Shown here in pieces: positions 17,920-28,106 of a DNA stretch of 64,000 nt (position 1 is its first letter; each line of letters starts with the position of its first letter). This stretch comes from Lientehia hominis (lineage in GTDB: Bacteria > Bacillota > Clostridia > Lachnospirales > Lachnospiraceae): contig NZ_JAJNOR010000001.1 of NCBI RefSeq assembly GCF_021044755.1, positions 434,001-498,000 on the forward strand. Direction: 5' to 3'. The notes beneath the pieces were generated by a model. The model ran no database searches. It saw nothing but the letters and a program-made list of their open reading frames with translations, and was not told the origin of the DNA. Both the position numbers and the translations under genes were made by a program.

Positions 17920-18526
17920 ACGGATACCTCCCCTCCTGCTTCCATGCGTCACAAATGCTAATATAATTCTGCAGCAGTTCGTGCCCATATTGGGTAAGGA
18001 CCGCCTCCGGATGAAACTGCACTCCAAACACTGGCTCTGTGCGGTGGGATATGGCCATAATCACCCCGTCCTCGCTCTTTGCGTCTATCTGCAGCATCTC
18101 CGGAAACGCTTCCTCTGATACCACAAGAGAATGATATCTCGTCACACGGTAAGTTTCCGGCAGCCCGGAAAAAAGTCCGGTCCCTCTGTTGTGCACGAAT
18201 GATATCTTACCATGCATAGGACGTCTGCCCTTCTTTACGGTCCCTCCATAAACATGGCCGATTATCTGATGACCAAGACAAACCCCAAGAATCGGTACGC
18301 GTCCGGCAAACTGCTTCACCGCCAGACAGCATATTCCACAGTCCTCCGGCGTTTTCGGCCCCGGTGAGATCATAATGCCGGAAAGAATATCTTTTAAAAG
18401 AAGATCCTCTATTTCGTCCAAGGTAATCTCGTCATTCCGCACCACGCGGACTTCTCTTCCCAGCTCAGACATATACGAATATAAATTATAAACAAAAGAA
18501 TCATAATTATCAATCATCAGATACAT
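17885..18526 (-). CDS. pabA: Aminodeoxychorismate synthase glutamine amidotransferase
   Basis: A 213-residue class I amidotransferase. It begins MYLMIDNYDSFVYNL, carries the nucleophile cysteine in GVCLGHQ (about residue 80) and the HxE pair in QFHPEAV. It releases ammonia from glutamine for PabB. The ATG at 18526 has AAAGGAG 8 bases upstream; the longer open frame continues into a non-coding region. A short hairpin (GCCCGC with GCGGGC) lies just before the ribosome binding site. It opens a folate-precursor operon. Confidence 0.92.
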   Translation of the reverse strand: MYLMIDNYDSFVYNLYSYMSELGREVRVVRNDEITLDEIEDLLLKDILSGIMISPGPKTPEDCGICCLAVKQFAGRVPILGVCLGHQIIGHVYGGTVKKGRRPMHGKISFVHNRGTGLFSGLPETYRVTRYHSLVVSEEAFPEMLQIDAKSEDGVIMAISHRTEPVFGVQFHPEAVLTQYGHELLQNYISICDAWKQEGRYPYADYSEKTAAV

Positions 18527-18608
18527 GATATTACTCCTTTCTGCCCGCGTTCCTAAAGACTGCGGGCTGCGGTGGACGCCTGGACGGAAACTATTTCCTC
18601 TCGCCTTA

Positions 18609-18779
18609 GCATCAGTGGACAGGGGAACATACGCCTCAAAGCGGGATAATCCGGGCATTTTCTGCGTTATCCTCAGCCGGCGTACATCTACGTACTGGAT
18701 GTACGCGGAGTGAAAAGCAACACAGCAGGACGTGAAATTCACCCTGCCCTGACCGTATGTCCCCCTTGTCCACTGATGC
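18609..18779. mobile_element. MITE-like element, 171 bp, TA-flanked
   Basis: The ends are near-perfect inverted repeats of 25-26 bases: 18609-18633 (GCATCAGTGGACAGGGGAAC...) against 18754-18779, differing by one base change and one extra base. Both ends abut TA (18607-18608 and 18780-18781), as expected for target duplication by IS630/Tc1-mariner type transposases. Inside, 18680-18688 and 18698-18706 form a perfect 9-bp palindrome. There is no reading frame for a transposase, so it would have to be moved in trans. Confidence 0.78.
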
Positions 18780-18805
18780 TATAAACCAGACAAAGAAAGA
18801 AAAAA

Positions 18806-18847
18806 CCGGAAGCAGATATCCGGCTCTCACCGCACATCTGCTTCCGG
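18806..18847 (-). terminator. Terminator of the amino-acid ABC transporter operon
   Basis: CCGGAAGCAGAT and ATCTGCTTCCGG form a perfect 12-bp stem around an 18-base loop. On the minus strand it is followed by a T-rich run (18805-18797), 85 bases after the ATPase stop. Confidence 0.9.
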
Positions 18848-18931
18848 CAGTATTCTTTTTCTTATTTCCTTCCGCCTTTTAGGGCCAAAGAAAATCAAGA
18901 TAAAGGCACACCTGATTTTTATTTTAAATTT

Positions 18932-19657
18932 TCAAAGCACCTTAGACAAAAACTCCTGGAGTCTCGCATCTTTTGGATGGGCAAAAAACTCTTCCGGCGT
19001 GTTCTGTTCCACAATGCGGCCTTCGTCCATAAACAGCACTCTGGATCCAACCTCTTTCGCAAATCCCATCTCGTGAGTGACCACCACCATCGTCATACCC
19101 TCTCTGGCCAGCTGCTTCATAAAATCCAGCACCTCCCGAACCATCTCCGGATCCAATGCCGATGTGGGCTCATCAAAAAGCATCACATCTGGGTTCATTG
19201 CCAGAGAACGGACAATGGCAATCCTCTGTTTCTGTCCGCCGGACAATTGGGCTGGATACTGCCCCGCCTTTTCCGGAAGTCCGACTCTTTCCAGAAGTTC
19301 TCTGGCCCTCTTATCCGCTTCTGCCTGTGTCATCAGGCCAAGCTTTACAGGCGCCAGTGTGATATTTTTCTGTATGGTCAAGTGGGGGAACAAGTTAAAG
19401 TGCTGGAAAACCATCCCCATCTTCTGCCTTATTTTATTCAGCTCCGCTCCAGATGCCGCGGTGATGTTCTTTCCCTCAAAGATAACCTCACCGTCCGTGG
19501 GCGTCTCCATCAGGTTCAGGCAGCGGAGAAACGTACTTTTCCCGGAGCCGGAGGGACCAATGATGACCACCTTTTCCCCTTTTTGAATATGTTCATCGAT
19601 TCCGCAGAGTACCTGCTTGTCTCCAAACGATTTATGAAGGTTATTAACGTCTATCAC
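18932..19657 (-). CDS. Polar amino-acid ABC transporter ATPase (GlnQ/TcyC type)
   Basis: A 241-residue ATPase of the polar amino-acid uptake class. Walker A is GPSGSGKST, the signature is [16 protein letters not shown], Walker B is [14 protein letters not shown], and the H-loop is [10 protein letters not shown] chose the GTG at 19657 ([12 protein letters not shown]), which has GGAGG 10 bases upstream and overlaps the permease stop by 14 bases. The longer frame would need a TTG inside that site. It works with the permease and the binding protein encoded upstream. Confidence 0.94.
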   Translation of the reverse strand: MIDVNNLHKSFGDKQVLCGIDEHIQKGEKVVIIGPSGSGKSTFLRCLNLMETPTDGEVIFEGKNITAASGAELNKIRQKMGMVFQHFNLFPHLTIQKNITLAPVKLGLMTQAEADKRARELLERVGLPEKAGQYPAQLSGGQKQRIAIVRSLAMNPDVMLFDEPTSALDPEMVREVLDFMKQLAREGMTMVVVTHEMGFAKEVGSRVLFMDEGRIVEQNTPEEFFAHPKDARLQEFLSKVL

Positions 19658-20354
19658 TCTTTGCCAGCCTCCTTTCAAACATGCTGAGAAGCTTGGTCAA
19701 AAGGATGACCACGACCAGATACATGAACGCAGCAATCAGGAGGGGCGTCAGGTAATCGTAGGTTTTCGCTCCTACATTCATGGCTGCCTTCGTTACATCC
19801 AATACCGCGATACCGCCAATGATGGCCGTCTCCTTAATCAGCACGATGAACTCATTTCCCAGGGCAGGAAGGATATTTTTCACGGCCTGGGGCATGATGA
19901 TCGATTTCATCGTCTGCATCTCACTGAGCCCCAGAGAACGCCCGGCCTCCGCCTGCCCCCTGTCCACCGCCTCGATGCCCGCCCGGATGATCTCCGCAAC
20001 GTACGCGCTGGAATTGATTCCGAAACAGATGATTCCGGACAGGAATGCCGGAAATCCTCTGACATTGAATATAATATAATAAATGATCATCATCTGCACA
20101 TACACGGGAGTCCCGCGGATGATGGTGATATATATGTTGGCAATCCATCCCAAAGGTCTGAAGCTCTTTTTTCTGACCGCCATATATTTTACAACTGCCA
20201 GAACCAATCCGATGACCACTCCCACAAGCACAGCAAAGAAGGAAACGTACAGAGTCGTACCGAAGCCCTTTAAATATGCGATGTATCTATCGTTTTCCAA
20301 AAACGCCGCGGAAAATTTGGCGCCTGCCTCCGCAAACCAGTTCAAGATACCCAA
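19644..20354 (-). CDS. Polar amino-acid ABC transporter permease
   Basis: A 236-residue permease with about five helices of the HisM/GlnP family. The EAA-loop region reads [22 protein letters not shown] in two adjoining parts, about residues 136-157, the contact site for the ATPase. It probably acts as a homodimer to import an amino acid such as cystine or glutamine. Its gene follows the binding-protein gene by 14 bases. Confidence 0.94.
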   Translation of the reverse strand: MGILNWFAEAGAKFSAAFLENDRYIAYLKGFGTTLYVSFFAVLVGVVIGLVLAVVKYMAVRKKSFRPLGWIANIYITIIRGTPVYVQMMIIYYIIFNVRGFPAFLSGIICFGINSSAYVAEIIRAGIEAVDRGQAEAGRSLGLSEMQTMKSIIMPQAVKNILPALGNEFIVLIKETAIIGGIAVLDVTKAAMNVGAKTYDYLTPLLIAAFMYLVVVILLTKLLSMFERRLAKSDRR

Positions 20355-20368
20355 GACTGTTCCTCCGT

Positions 20369-21211
20369 TTACTTCGTGGTGTGATTGACAATGAATTCCT
20401 CAACCTTTCCTTCATCCACCAGCTTCTGGAGCACTTCGTTGATCTGTTCCAAAAGCTCCGTATTTCCTTTTTTAACGGCAATCGCATATCTGTCAGTGAA
20501 CACTTCCTTATCGAGGACTGCCAGATCGTCGTTTTCCTTCACCATTTCCTCTGCAGGCAGAGCGTCCATGATGATGCAGTCTATCTTATCGTTTTTCAGA
20601 TCCATGGCAGCTTCCATAAACTTGCCGTACTGCTTCAGGTCTTTCGTTCCCAGGTCATCCTGGCAGTAGATATCAGCCACAGTACCCGTCTGAACACCTA
20701 CTACGGTATCTGCCGTCAAATCGTCCGTGGATGCTACCCTGTTCGCATTTTTGTTGACTACGACCACCTGCTTGGACGTCGTATATTCGATGGAAAAATC
20801 CATCTGTTTTTCCCGGTCGGGAGAGATGGAAATTCCGGCTGCCGCGAAGTCTACCTTGCCCTGCTGCACTGCCAAAAGCGCTCCGTCAAAGGTCATATTC
20901 TGGACCTCCAGCTCTTTTCCCATGGCTTTGGCGATTTCCTGAGCGATGTCAACGTCCACCCCCATTACCGTCTCGCCGTCTTCGGTGTACTCATAAGGAG
21001 CGAAGCCTGCTTCTGTGGCCATGATCAGCTTTCCGCTGTCTTTGCTCTCACTTTCCGAATCCTCCGCCGCCTTCGTCGTCTCTGTTCCGGCAGCCTTTGT
21101 TGTCTCTTTCCCAGCTGTCTTCGTCGTCTCTTTGTTTTCTTCCTTGTTTCCGCAGGCTGCCATCGATAAAACCATCAAACCTGCCAATAAAACCGCTGCT
21201 GCTTTTTTCAT
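20369..21211 (-). CDS. Amino-acid ABC transporter substrate-binding lipoprotein
   Basis: A 280-residue SBP_bac_3 protein. It has a signal peptide ending in the lipobox LSMAACGN, so the mature cysteine is lipid-anchored. A low-complexity Thr/Lys/Glu linker follows (residues about 22-55, repeated ETTKAAG-type units). The binding domain begins near LIMATEAGFAPYEY and includes the MGVDVDIAQEIAKAMGK segment. The ATG at 21211 follows GAGGAG. It is the first gene of the importer operon, 68 bases after the glyS stop, with a hairpin between. Ligand is not predictable, though cystine and other polar amino acids are usual. Confidence 0.93.
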   Translation of the reverse strand: MKKAAAVLLAGLMVLSMAACGNKEENKETTKTAGKETTKAAGTETTKAAEDSESESKDSGKLIMATEAGFAPYEYTEDGETVMGVDVDIAQEIAKAMGKELEVQNMTFDGALLAVQQGKVDFAAAGISISPDREKQMDFSIEYTTSKQVVVVNKNANRVASTDDLTADTVVGVQTGTVADIYCQDDLGTKDLKQYGKFMEAAMDLKNDKIDCIIMDALPAEEMVKENDDLAVLDKEVFTDRYAIAVKKGNTELLEQINEVLQKLVDEGKVEEFIVNHTTK

Positions 21212-21237
21212 CTGCTTTTCTCCTCTCATATCATAGT

Positions 21238-21271
21238 TGGAGCAGGCGCAATCCTTTCTGCTCCTGCTCCA
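21238..21271 (-). terminator. Hairpin between glyS and the amino-acid transporter operon
   Basis: TGGAGCAGG and CCTGCTCCA form a 9-bp stem with a 16-base loop. No T-run follows, so it may act as a weak terminator or RNA-stability element allowing some read-through from glyS. Confidence 0.45.
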
Positions 21272-21279
21272 GGTCATCC

Positions 21280-22668
21280 TTAAAACGTGAATTTATCCTC
21301 AAAATACGTTTTCAATTCCGTAATCGGCACACGCACCTGATCCATGGAATCACGGTCACGGACAGTCACAGCATTATCATTTTCAGAATCAAAGTCATAG
21401 GTCACGCAGAACGGCGTACCAATCTCATCCTGTCTCCTGTAACGCTTGCCAATATTTCCTCTGTCGTCAAATTCACAGTTGTATTTTTTGGAAAGCTCCT
21501 CAAATACCTTGAAAGCGCCGTCATTCAGCTTTTTGGAAAGCGGAAGGACACCAATCTTCACAGGTGCGAGAGCCGGATGGAAATGAAGAACCGTGCGGAC
21601 ATCTCCACCCTCCAGGGTCTCCTCGTCATACGCGCTGCATAAAAATGCAAGTGTGACACGATCCGCTCCAAGAGAAGGCTCAATCACATAGGGGATATAT
21701 TTTTCTTTCTTCTCATCATCAAAATATCCCATGTCCTCACCGGAAGTATTCTGGTGCTGAGTCAGGTCATAATCCGTCCTGTCAGCTATGCCCCAAAGCT
21801 CACCCCATCCGAAGGGGAACAGGAACTCCAGATCAGTGGTCGCCTTAGAATAGAAACAAAGCTCCTCCGGAGAATGATCTCTGGCACGCATCTCCTCCTC
21901 TTTCATGCCCAGGGCTTTCAGCCAGTCGATACAATAAGACTTCCAATAGGAAAACCATTCCAAATCCGTATCCGGCGCGCAGAAGAATTCCAGCTCCATC
22001 TGTTCAAACTCTCTCGTACGGAACGTAAAGTTTCCAGGAGTTATCTCATTTCTAAAGGACTTCCCGATCTGTCCGATACCGAAAGGAATCTTCTTTCTGG
22101 AAGTACGCTGTACATTCTTAAAATTTACGAAAATACCCTGCGCTGTCTCCGGGCGGAGATACACCGTATTCTTAGCATCTTCCGTAACTCCTTGGAAAGT
22201 CTTGAACATCAGGTTGAACTGGCGGATATCCGTAAAGTCCTTCTTGCCGCAGCGAGGGCAAACGATATCATGCTCGTCAATATATGTCTTCATCTGTTCC
22301 TGTGTCCATCCGTCCACGGAACCTTCTATGGCGATGCCGTTGGCATCCATGTAATCCTCTATCAGCTTATCCGCGCGGAAACGCTCTTTGCAGCTTTTAC
22401 AATCCATGAGCGGATCACTGAATCCGCCCAAATGGCCGGAAGCAACCCAGGTCTGTGAATTCATCAGAATGGCACAGTCCACACCTACATTGTAGGGGTT
22501 TTCCTGGACAAATTTCTGCCACCATGCCCGCTTCACGTTGTTCTTAAGCTCAACGCCGAGATTACCGTAATCCCAGGTATTGGCCAGACCGCCGTATATC
22601 TCCGAACCGGGATATACAAAACCGCGGGATTTGGCCAGGGCCACAATCTTCTCCATCGTCTTTTCCAT
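21280..22668 (-). CDS. glyS: Glycyl-tRNA synthetase (single-chain dimeric type)
   Basis: A 462-residue class II enzyme of the alpha2 form found in many Firmicutes, attaching glycine to tRNA-Gly. It has [14 protein letters not shown] at the N-terminus, a four-cysteine zinc-like insertion (CKSCKERF and CPRCGKKDF, about residues 95-160), motif 2 near IGKSFRNEI, and motif 3 near [14 protein letters not shown]. Its gene closes the era-recO-lipoprotein-glyS series. Confidence 0.96.
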   Translation of the reverse strand: MEKTMEKIVALAKSRGFVYPGSEIYGGLANTWDYGNLGVELKNNVKRAWWQKFVQENPYNVGVDCAILMNSQTWVASGHLGGFSDPLMDCKSCKERFRADKLIEDYMDANGIAIEGSVDGWTQEQMKTYIDEHDIVCPRCGKKDFTDIRQFNLMFKTFQGVTEDAKNTVYLRPETAQGIFVNFKNVQRTSRKKIPFGIGQIGKSFRNEITPGNFTFRTREFEQMELEFFCAPDTDLEWFSYWKSYCIDWLKALGMKEEEMRARDHSPEELCFYSKATTDLEFLFPFGWGELWGIADRTDYDLTQHQNTSGEDMGYFDDEKKEKYIPYVIEPSLGADRVTLAFLCSAYDEETLEGGDVRTVLHFHPALAPVKIGVLPLSKKLNDGAFKVFEELSKKYNCEFDDRGNIGKRYRRQDEIGTPFCVTYDFDSENDNAVTVRDRDSMDQVRVPITELKTYFEDKFTF

Positions 22669-22720
22669 AAACTCATATCCTCTCTCTATTTCATTCTCTG
22701 TTCATATCATATCAAAAAAA

Positions 22721-23362
22721 CTATTTAAATACAATAAAGCTGACCCCTGTCCCCGGTGTAGTGACCGTATGATCTCCGTCAATGGTGACGCCGGAGCTCG
22801 CGAACTGCACTTTGCCTTCGACCTGCATGGTGACGGGCCCCTCTATTTTTACCACATGATATTTGCCGTTTTTCGTCACACCATCCAGGGAAGCTGTTTC
22901 TCCCTTGGCATTCTGGAACTCGCCCTCCAGAGTCATCTCCGTCACCGTTGATTTCTCCATCTGGCCGATTCCGCCTTCCATGCCGGCGGTACCGGTGAAT
23001 TCCAGATAATCCGCGCAGCTGGCATAATTCAGAAAAAGAGACGCTATTTCATCCTTCACTTCCAGAGACTCCACCGATACCGGAAGGGAAGCATCCTTAT
23101 CTTTTTCATCCGCATAGGCAGAGGCCTCTGCGCCGTGCTCTTTATTATAAGCCTTCACCGCATCCTCTACATATGTCTTAAGCTCTTCCTCACTGTAATT
23201 GCTTCCGGAGAACGTCTCCATATCCGCACTGACGACGGTCCCGTCCTTTTTCACATAGATACTGCTGGATTCCGGTTCAAACTTTATTTTCTTTCCGCAT
23301 CCGGAAATAACTGCTGCCACGGCAAGCATCGCTGTCAAAAAGCACGCAAATTTTTTTTTCAT
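22721..23362 (-). CDS. Hypothetical lipoprotein between recO and glyS
   Basis: A 213-residue protein with a signal peptide and lipobox (AAVISGCGK), so probably anchored on the outer face of the membrane. After the cysteine it has a short charged region, KKDGTVVSADME, and a Ser/Glu-rich body that ends in beta-rich segments. I do not recognise a domain. The ATG at 23362 follows GAGGAGGA by a few bases. It sits within the widely conserved recO-glyS neighbourhood, with 52 bases before glyS and 90 after recO. Confidence 0.8.
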   Translation of the reverse strand: MKKKFACFLTAMLAVAAVISGCGKKIKFEPESSSIYVKKDGTVVSADMETFSGSNYSEEELKTYVEDAVKAYNKEHGAEASAYADEKDKDASLPVSVESLEVKDEIASLFLNYASCADYLEFTGTAGMEGGIGQMEKSTVTEMTLEGEFQNAKGETASLDGVTKNGKYHVVKIEGPVTMQVEGKVQFASSGVTIDGDHTVTTPGTGVSFIVFK

Positions 23363-23452
23363 GATTTTCCTCCTCATAACAAACTTTTATCATTGTACCT
23401 TGTTTCGAGGATATTTTCAATATCTTTTCCTGTAAGAAACAATAAGAATTTA

Positions 23453-24139
23453 TTACGAAAGTATGATATTTATACTGTTTAAAACTTGTTCGGATTTAAA
23501 CTCCCGGTCCAAAAACCGGATTTTATTCTCCGCCACCGACTTTGTGAGCTCGGCAAAGACCTGGTCGGAGACAGCAAAGGTAAAAAGCTTCTCCACCGGA
23601 GTATTGATGATAAAATCCACCGTGTACCGGCCGGCATCGCCAAGCCCCTTAAAACACTCTCCGTCAAAATCCCCGTTCATGGTCATCATCCGCAGTTCAT
23701 AAACAAGGCGCACCAGCCTGTTGTCCAGGCTTTCCCTGGACAAGGCCCGCAGCGCCTGATATAAAAGCTTGAGAGTCGAAAACTCGTCTCCGTTTTCCCT
23801 GGAATAATAATCCGCAAATTCCAGAAAATAATATCCCAGATATACATAATCCACTTCTGAAGTAACTTCTTCAAAATAGTTGGTGATCTCCAGCTGCTTA
23901 AGCGTATAAGAGCTGCGCCCTTCATACAGGCTGAAGCTCCCGAAGCAAAACGGCCTGGTGCCGGAGATCAGAGGGCTGTTCTGTTTCCTGGCCCCTTTCG
24001 CAAACGCATGGAGCTTCCCCCGTTCTCTGGTCAGGATCACCACCCGCTTATCATATTCCCCGATTGGAGCAGCAGACAGCACCAGCCCGGTCACCTGAAG
24101 CAGGTTATCCGAACCAAAATCTGAAAACGTCCGCTCCAT
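23453..24139 (-). CDS. recO: DNA repair/recombination mediator RecO
   Basis: A 228-residue protein with the N-terminal OB-fold (VTGLVLSAAPIGEYDKRVVILTRE in two parts, about residues 15-38) and the KGARKQNSP stretch typical of RecO. It helps load RecA on SSB-coated DNA together with RecR. The cysteines of the zinc site seen in some RecO proteins are not present as a full set. It lies 38 bases after era, as in many Firmicutes. Confidence 0.92.
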   Translation of the reverse strand: MERTFSDFGSDNLLQVTGLVLSAAPIGEYDKRVVILTRERGKLHAFAKGARKQNSPLISGTRPFCFGSFSLYEGRSSYTLKQLEITNYFEEVTSEVDYVYLGYYFLEFADYYSRENGDEFSTLKLLYQALRALSRESLDNRLVRLVYELRMMTMNGDFDGECFKGLGDAGRYTVDFIINTPVEKLFTFAVSDQVFAELTKSVAENKIRFLDREFKSEQVLNSINIILS

Positions 24140-24177
24140 ACCGCCGCCTCCTTTCTCAAGACCATACGGGAATACTG

Positions 24178-25077
24178 CTACATATCCTTATAATATCCAT
24201 AGTTTTTGAGATACAGGTCATTGTCCCGCCATTCCTTGCGTACCTTCACCCAAAGCTTCAGGTTTACTCTGGCGTCCATCATCTTTTCTATATCATACCG
24301 GGCGCTGCTGCCTATTTTTTTCAGCATCACTCCGCCCTTGCCGATGATGATTCCCTTATGGGAATCCCGTTCACAGATAATTTCTGCCTCGATATCATAC
24401 AAACCGTTCTGCCGTTCCTTCATTGATTCAATAGTGACGGCTATGCCATGGGGTATCTCATCCTTTAAACAGCGGAGCGCCTTCTCTCTGATGATCTCCG
24501 CCGCTATCTGTCTCATGGGCTGGTCGGTCACTGTCTCCTCATCGTAGTATAAGGGACCGCTGGGCAGATACTTCATTAGTACCTCCAGCACTGTATCCAG
24601 GTTGGCGCCTTTCAGGGCCGACACCGGTATGATCTCAGAAAAAGGATAGACCTTCCGGTATGTGTCAATATAAGCCAGCACCTTTTCCTTTTCTACCGTA
24701 TCGATCTTATTGATGGCCAGCACCACCGGTATTTTTACTTGTTTCAAAATGTCCAGGATATACTGCTCCCCGGCGCCGATATAAGAGGAAGGCTCCACCA
24801 GCCACAGGATCACGTCTACCTCTTTAAGCGTCCGCTCTGCTGCGCCCACCATATATTCTCCCAGCTTGTTTTTCGCCTTGTGAATGCCGGGTGTGTCCAA
24901 AAATACGATCTGTCCCCTGTCGTCCGTATAAACAGTCTGGATCCGGTTCCTGGTCGTTTGGGGTTTATCGGAAGTAATGGCGATCTTCTGTCCGATCAAA
25001 TGATTCATAAGAGTGGATTTCCCCACATTCGGGCGTCCTATCAATGCCACGAATCCCGATTTTTTCTGTCGTTCCAT
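24178..25077 (-). CDS. era: GTPase Era
   Basis: A 299-residue GTPase with G1 (GRPNVGKST), the Era signature QTTRNRI, G3 (DTPGIH), G4 (NKID) and a C-terminal KH domain (IIGKGGVMLKKIG, about residues 235-250) that binds 16S rRNA. It assists late 30S subunit assembly. The ATG at 25077 follows the M16 peptidase gene by 31 bases. Confidence 0.97.
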   Translation of the reverse strand: MERQKKSGFVALIGRPNVGKSTLMNHLIGQKIAITSDKPQTTRNRIQTVYTDDRGQIVFLDTPGIHKAKNKLGEYMVGAAERTLKEVDVILWLVEPSSYIGAGEQYILDILKQVKIPVVLAINKIDTVEKEKVLAYIDTYRKVYPFSEIIPVSALKGANLDTVLEVLMKYLPSGPLYYDEETVTDQPMRQIAAEIIREKALRCLKDEIPHGIAVTIESMKERQNGLYDIEAEIICERDSHKGIIIGKGGVMLKKIGSSARYDIEKMMDARVNLKLWVKVRKEWRDNDLYLKNYGYYKDM

Positions 25078-25108
25078 ATTTCATCCTCATATTCTGCCGT
25101 TTATTCTG

Positions 25109-28048
25109 TCAGAATAAACGCTTTGTCTCTTTAAACAGCTGCTTTTCTGCCTCTATCTTTCCGTCATTTCCCAAAGCGCAGATGTCACCAGTATCCAGGA
25201 CAGCCTGCGTAATCCCGGCGAGCGCCCGGATATCCTCCTCTCCGGCGCCGATGACCTGGTCTCTTTCTTTCTGCAGCATCTCCTGGGTGATTCCGGAAAG
25301 ATACATCATCATATCCCGTCCTCCCCTCGCCGAAGGGTTCATCGGAGTATCCATACTGCTGATGGTTCCGATTATATATTTGGTCATATCCCGCTCATCT
25401 GCCTGGAAATTCCGCAGATATTCCGGAACTCCTTCAAACACCCGGCTCGTTTTTCCCAGATTAGGATCCCGGTAGGATACGAAATAGCCGTCTCCAGAAC
25501 GGCCGAAGCCGCTCATCACGCCGTACGCCCCGCCCTTTACCCGGACCTGGGTCCACAGATAATCATAACTCAGAATCACCTGGAGAATCCTCAGAGCGCC
25601 GGTATAAGAATAGCCCGCGTCTCTGAAATTCCCGCACCTTGCCACATACTGAACCTGGGAAGATGCTTTGAAGCCTTCATTCTTCTGTTCCAGAGAGATC
25701 ACCTCCGAACTCACCGTGCGGAGAGGAAATCCCTTATCATCGTTTCCGCCTGAAAGCCCATTTAAAAAGTCCGGCAGTTCCATTTTAAAGTTCTCATATC
25801 CGGTCCCGTCTGCAGTAAAGCTGATAAACAGGTTTTCCTTTCGGAAAATCCGTTCCATCAGCTCCCTGAGCTTCCGGAACAGTGTTTCTTTTTCTTTTTC
25901 AAATCCATTCTCCAGCCGTTCTAAGAACCGATAATAATCAATCCCGGATGTGGCCTCCCCAAAAGCCGCTACAGCAGAATGATAAGACCCGGCCCGGAGG
26001 ACTGCCGTGGAATGGCCTCCCGCCAAAATCCGCTCTTTCATCCTGGAACGCATCCTTGCAGCCAGTTCATATATGCGCTTTTCATCCTCCACGATGGAAG
26101 TATGCAGAATCTCATCTATGAACCCAAAGGCTTTCCCTATCTTGTCATAAAAGGCTTTCGCCGTAAAGTCAAAGGATAACCGGAAGCTTCCAGGGTCCTT
26201 AAGGACCGGATAGCTGCCAAGGCTGGTATTGATACCGCCAGTCTCGATATTGATTTCATTGAACAGCTCCAGATAAGAATGCCGCTCTGTATTCACCATT
26301 CCCAGCACTGCCTTCAGAAAGCCTAGATACGGCCAGTCCTCCGGAGCTGTCATCCCCGCGTCAAAGGCAAGCCTCAGATAGCCGATGCCGCTGGTGAACA
26401 GCTCCGTATGAAGTACAGGGACTCCCGCCTCCTCTTTTTCCTGATAGGCCAGAAGGGCCGCCTCTTTTCCGATATCCTCTCTGGAGAGCATGGGGATCGT
26501 TTCCAAGGCTTCCCTGGAAGAAGGCTCCTGCTGATATTCCTTTAACTCCTCCGTCTGGCGGACCAGCTCTCTTCTTTCTTCCGCCTTCATGGAATCCAGC
26601 TTCTTTGCCAGGACATCCATCTGCTTTTCTTCCCGTTCTTTATCCAGTCCTTTTTTCGGGGACAGGATAATGACGGCCTGATGAAGGTTATTCAGCAGAT
26701 AATCCGTGATCAGCGCTTCAAAATATCCATCCTTCCGGTGTTCTTTCAGATAATCGAAGCTCTCCCCAAACTCCAGATGCATGAACGGGTCATTCTCATC
26801 GTAAAGCCAGCTGTCAAAGCACTGCAGGCCGTACATAAGGCCCTTTGGATAAGGACCGAAATCGGCTTCCCGGTATTTGAATTCATAGTAGTTGATGCCG
26901 GCCTCCAGGGATTTTTCATCGATTCCCTCCTCTGCGAGCGTCTCCAGTGTTTTCCTGATCACAGAGAGAAACTGTTCCTTTTTATTCTTCTCCGTATTCT
27001 TCGCTATGACGGAAAATACCGGCTGCAAAACGCCGCTATCATATCCTCCATAGATATCCGTACCAACACCGGCATCTATCAGGGCCTGCTTGAGCGGCGC
27101 CCCTGGAGCGGATAAAAGAGCATACTCCAGAATCTGGAAAGCCACGTAAAGTCTGGCGTCCAGATCCGTTCCCACCACCGTGTTCACCGACAGGTACGTC
27201 TTCCCTTCCTCACTTTCTTCTTCCGTGACAGGATAAAAGATTTCGTATTCGCTCTCCGGTGTGAATTCCTTCTGCATAGTGATCTCCGAATCCACTGCCC
27301 GCGCTTCATAGTGGCTAAGATATTCTTCATCCAGGAACCGCAGCTTCTCTTCCATGTCCATGTTTCCATAGAGATAAATATAGCTGTTGGAAGGATGATA
27401 ATACGTGCGGTGGAACTCCAGGAACTGCTCATAGGTGAGCTCCGGAATCTCCTCCGGATCCCCGCCGGACTCAAACCGGTAGGTGGTATCCGGAAACAGG
27501 ACCTTGCGGATATACCGGTCCAGTACGCTTTCAGGCGAGGAGAACACTCCCTTCATCTCGTTATATACTACCCCGTTCAGAGCGAGGGGACCTTCTTCAT
27601 TCTCAAGCTCATAATGCCAGCCTTCCTGCTTGAATATCATCTCGTTGTGATAGATATTAGGATGGAATACCGCATCCAGATAGACGTCCATCAGGTTCTG
27701 AAAATCCTTGTCGTTGCAGCTGGCCACCGGATACACCGTCTTGTCCGAATAGGTCATGGCATTGAGAAAGGTATTCAGAGATCCCTTCACCAGCTCCACA
27801 AACGGATCCTTTACCGGAAATTTTTCCGAACCGCAGAGCACCGAATGCTCCATAATGTGGGGCACTCCGGTACTGTCGGAAACCGGCGTCCGGAAGCCGA
27901 CTGCAAATACCTTATTCTCGTCCTCATTGGACAGCAGAAAAATCCTGGCGCCGCTCTTTTTATGGCGGAGCACCTCCGCTTTGGAATTCAGTTCTTCTAT
28001 ATCCTTCTCTTTTATCTTTTCGTAAGCATCAAAACCGCTTTTTTTCAT
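25109..28048 (-). CDS. M16C metallopeptidase (presequence-protease-like)
   Basis: A 979-residue peptidase. The inverted zinc motif HIMEH (about residues 64-68) and a downstream glutamate in NEMKGVFS are in the N-terminal half. The length and the associated M16C central domain match the PreP/falcilysin/HypA group, which clamp around and cut unfolded peptides. No signal peptide is visible, so it probably acts in the cytoplasm. It lies between YdcF-like and era genes in the same direction. Its peptide substrates are unknown. Confidence 0.92.
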   Translation of the reverse strand: MKKSGFDAYEKIKEKDIEELNSKAEVLRHKKSGARIFLLSNEDENKVFAVGFRTPVSDSTGVPHIMEHSVLCGSEKFPVKDPFVELVKGSLNTFLNAMTYSDKTVYPVASCNDKDFQNLMDVYLDAVFHPNIYHNEMIFKQEGWHYELENEEGPLALNGVVYNEMKGVFSSPESVLDRYIRKVLFPDTTYRFESGGDPEEIPELTYEQFLEFHRTYYHPSNSYIYLYGNMDMEEKLRFLDEEYLSHYEARAVDSEITMQKEFTPESEYEIFYPVTEEESEEGKTYLSVNTVVGTDLDARLYVAFQILEYALLSAPGAPLKQALIDAGVGTDIYGGYDSGVLQPVFSVIAKNTEKNKKEQFLSVIRKTLETLAEEGIDEKSLEAGINYYEFKYREADFGPYPKGLMYGLQCFDSWLYDENDPFMHLEFGESFDYLKEHRKDGYFEALITDYLLNNLHQAVIILSPKKGLDKEREEKQMDVLAKKLDSMKAEERRELVRQTEELKEYQQEPSSREALETIPMLSREDIGKEAALLAYQEKEEAGVPVLHTELFTSGIGYLRLAFDAGMTAPEDWPYLGFLKAVLGMVNTERHSYLELFNEINIETGGINTSLGSYPVLKDPGSFRLSFDFTAKAFYDKIGKAFGFIDEILHTSIVEDEKRIYELAARMRSRMKERILAGGHSTAVLRAGSYHSAVAAFGEATSGIDYYRFLERLENGFEKEKETLFRKLRELMERIFRKENLFISFTADGTGYENFKMELPDFLNGLSGGNDDKGFPLRTVSSEVISLEQKNEGFKASSQVQYVARCGNFRDAGYSYTGALRILQVILSYDYLWTQVRVKGGAYGVMSGFGRSGDGYFVSYRDPNLGKTSRVFEGVPEYLRNFQADERDMTKYIIGTISSMDTPMNPSARGGRDMMMYLSGITQEMLQKERDQVIGAGEEDIRALAGITQAVLDTGDICALGNDGKIEAEKQLFKETKRLF

Positions 28049-28106
28049 CCGATTGATACTCCTTTCCGAAACAGGGGCAGGCAGCCAAACTGCCTCCCCC
28101 TTCCAT

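Larger units (their letters stand above)
18527..18931. other. Intergenic region carrying a MITE-like element and a terminator
   Basis: About 400 bases between pabA and the amino-acid transporter operon. It holds the inverted-repeat element at 18609-18779 and the transporter terminator at 18806-18847. I found no clear pabA promoter; if there is one it lies inside or beside the element. Confidence 0.7.

Noticed and set aside
18660..18720. Transposase remnant within the inverted-repeat element
   Set aside because: The inner part is only about 120 bases, shows palindromes and no frame similar to a transposase.
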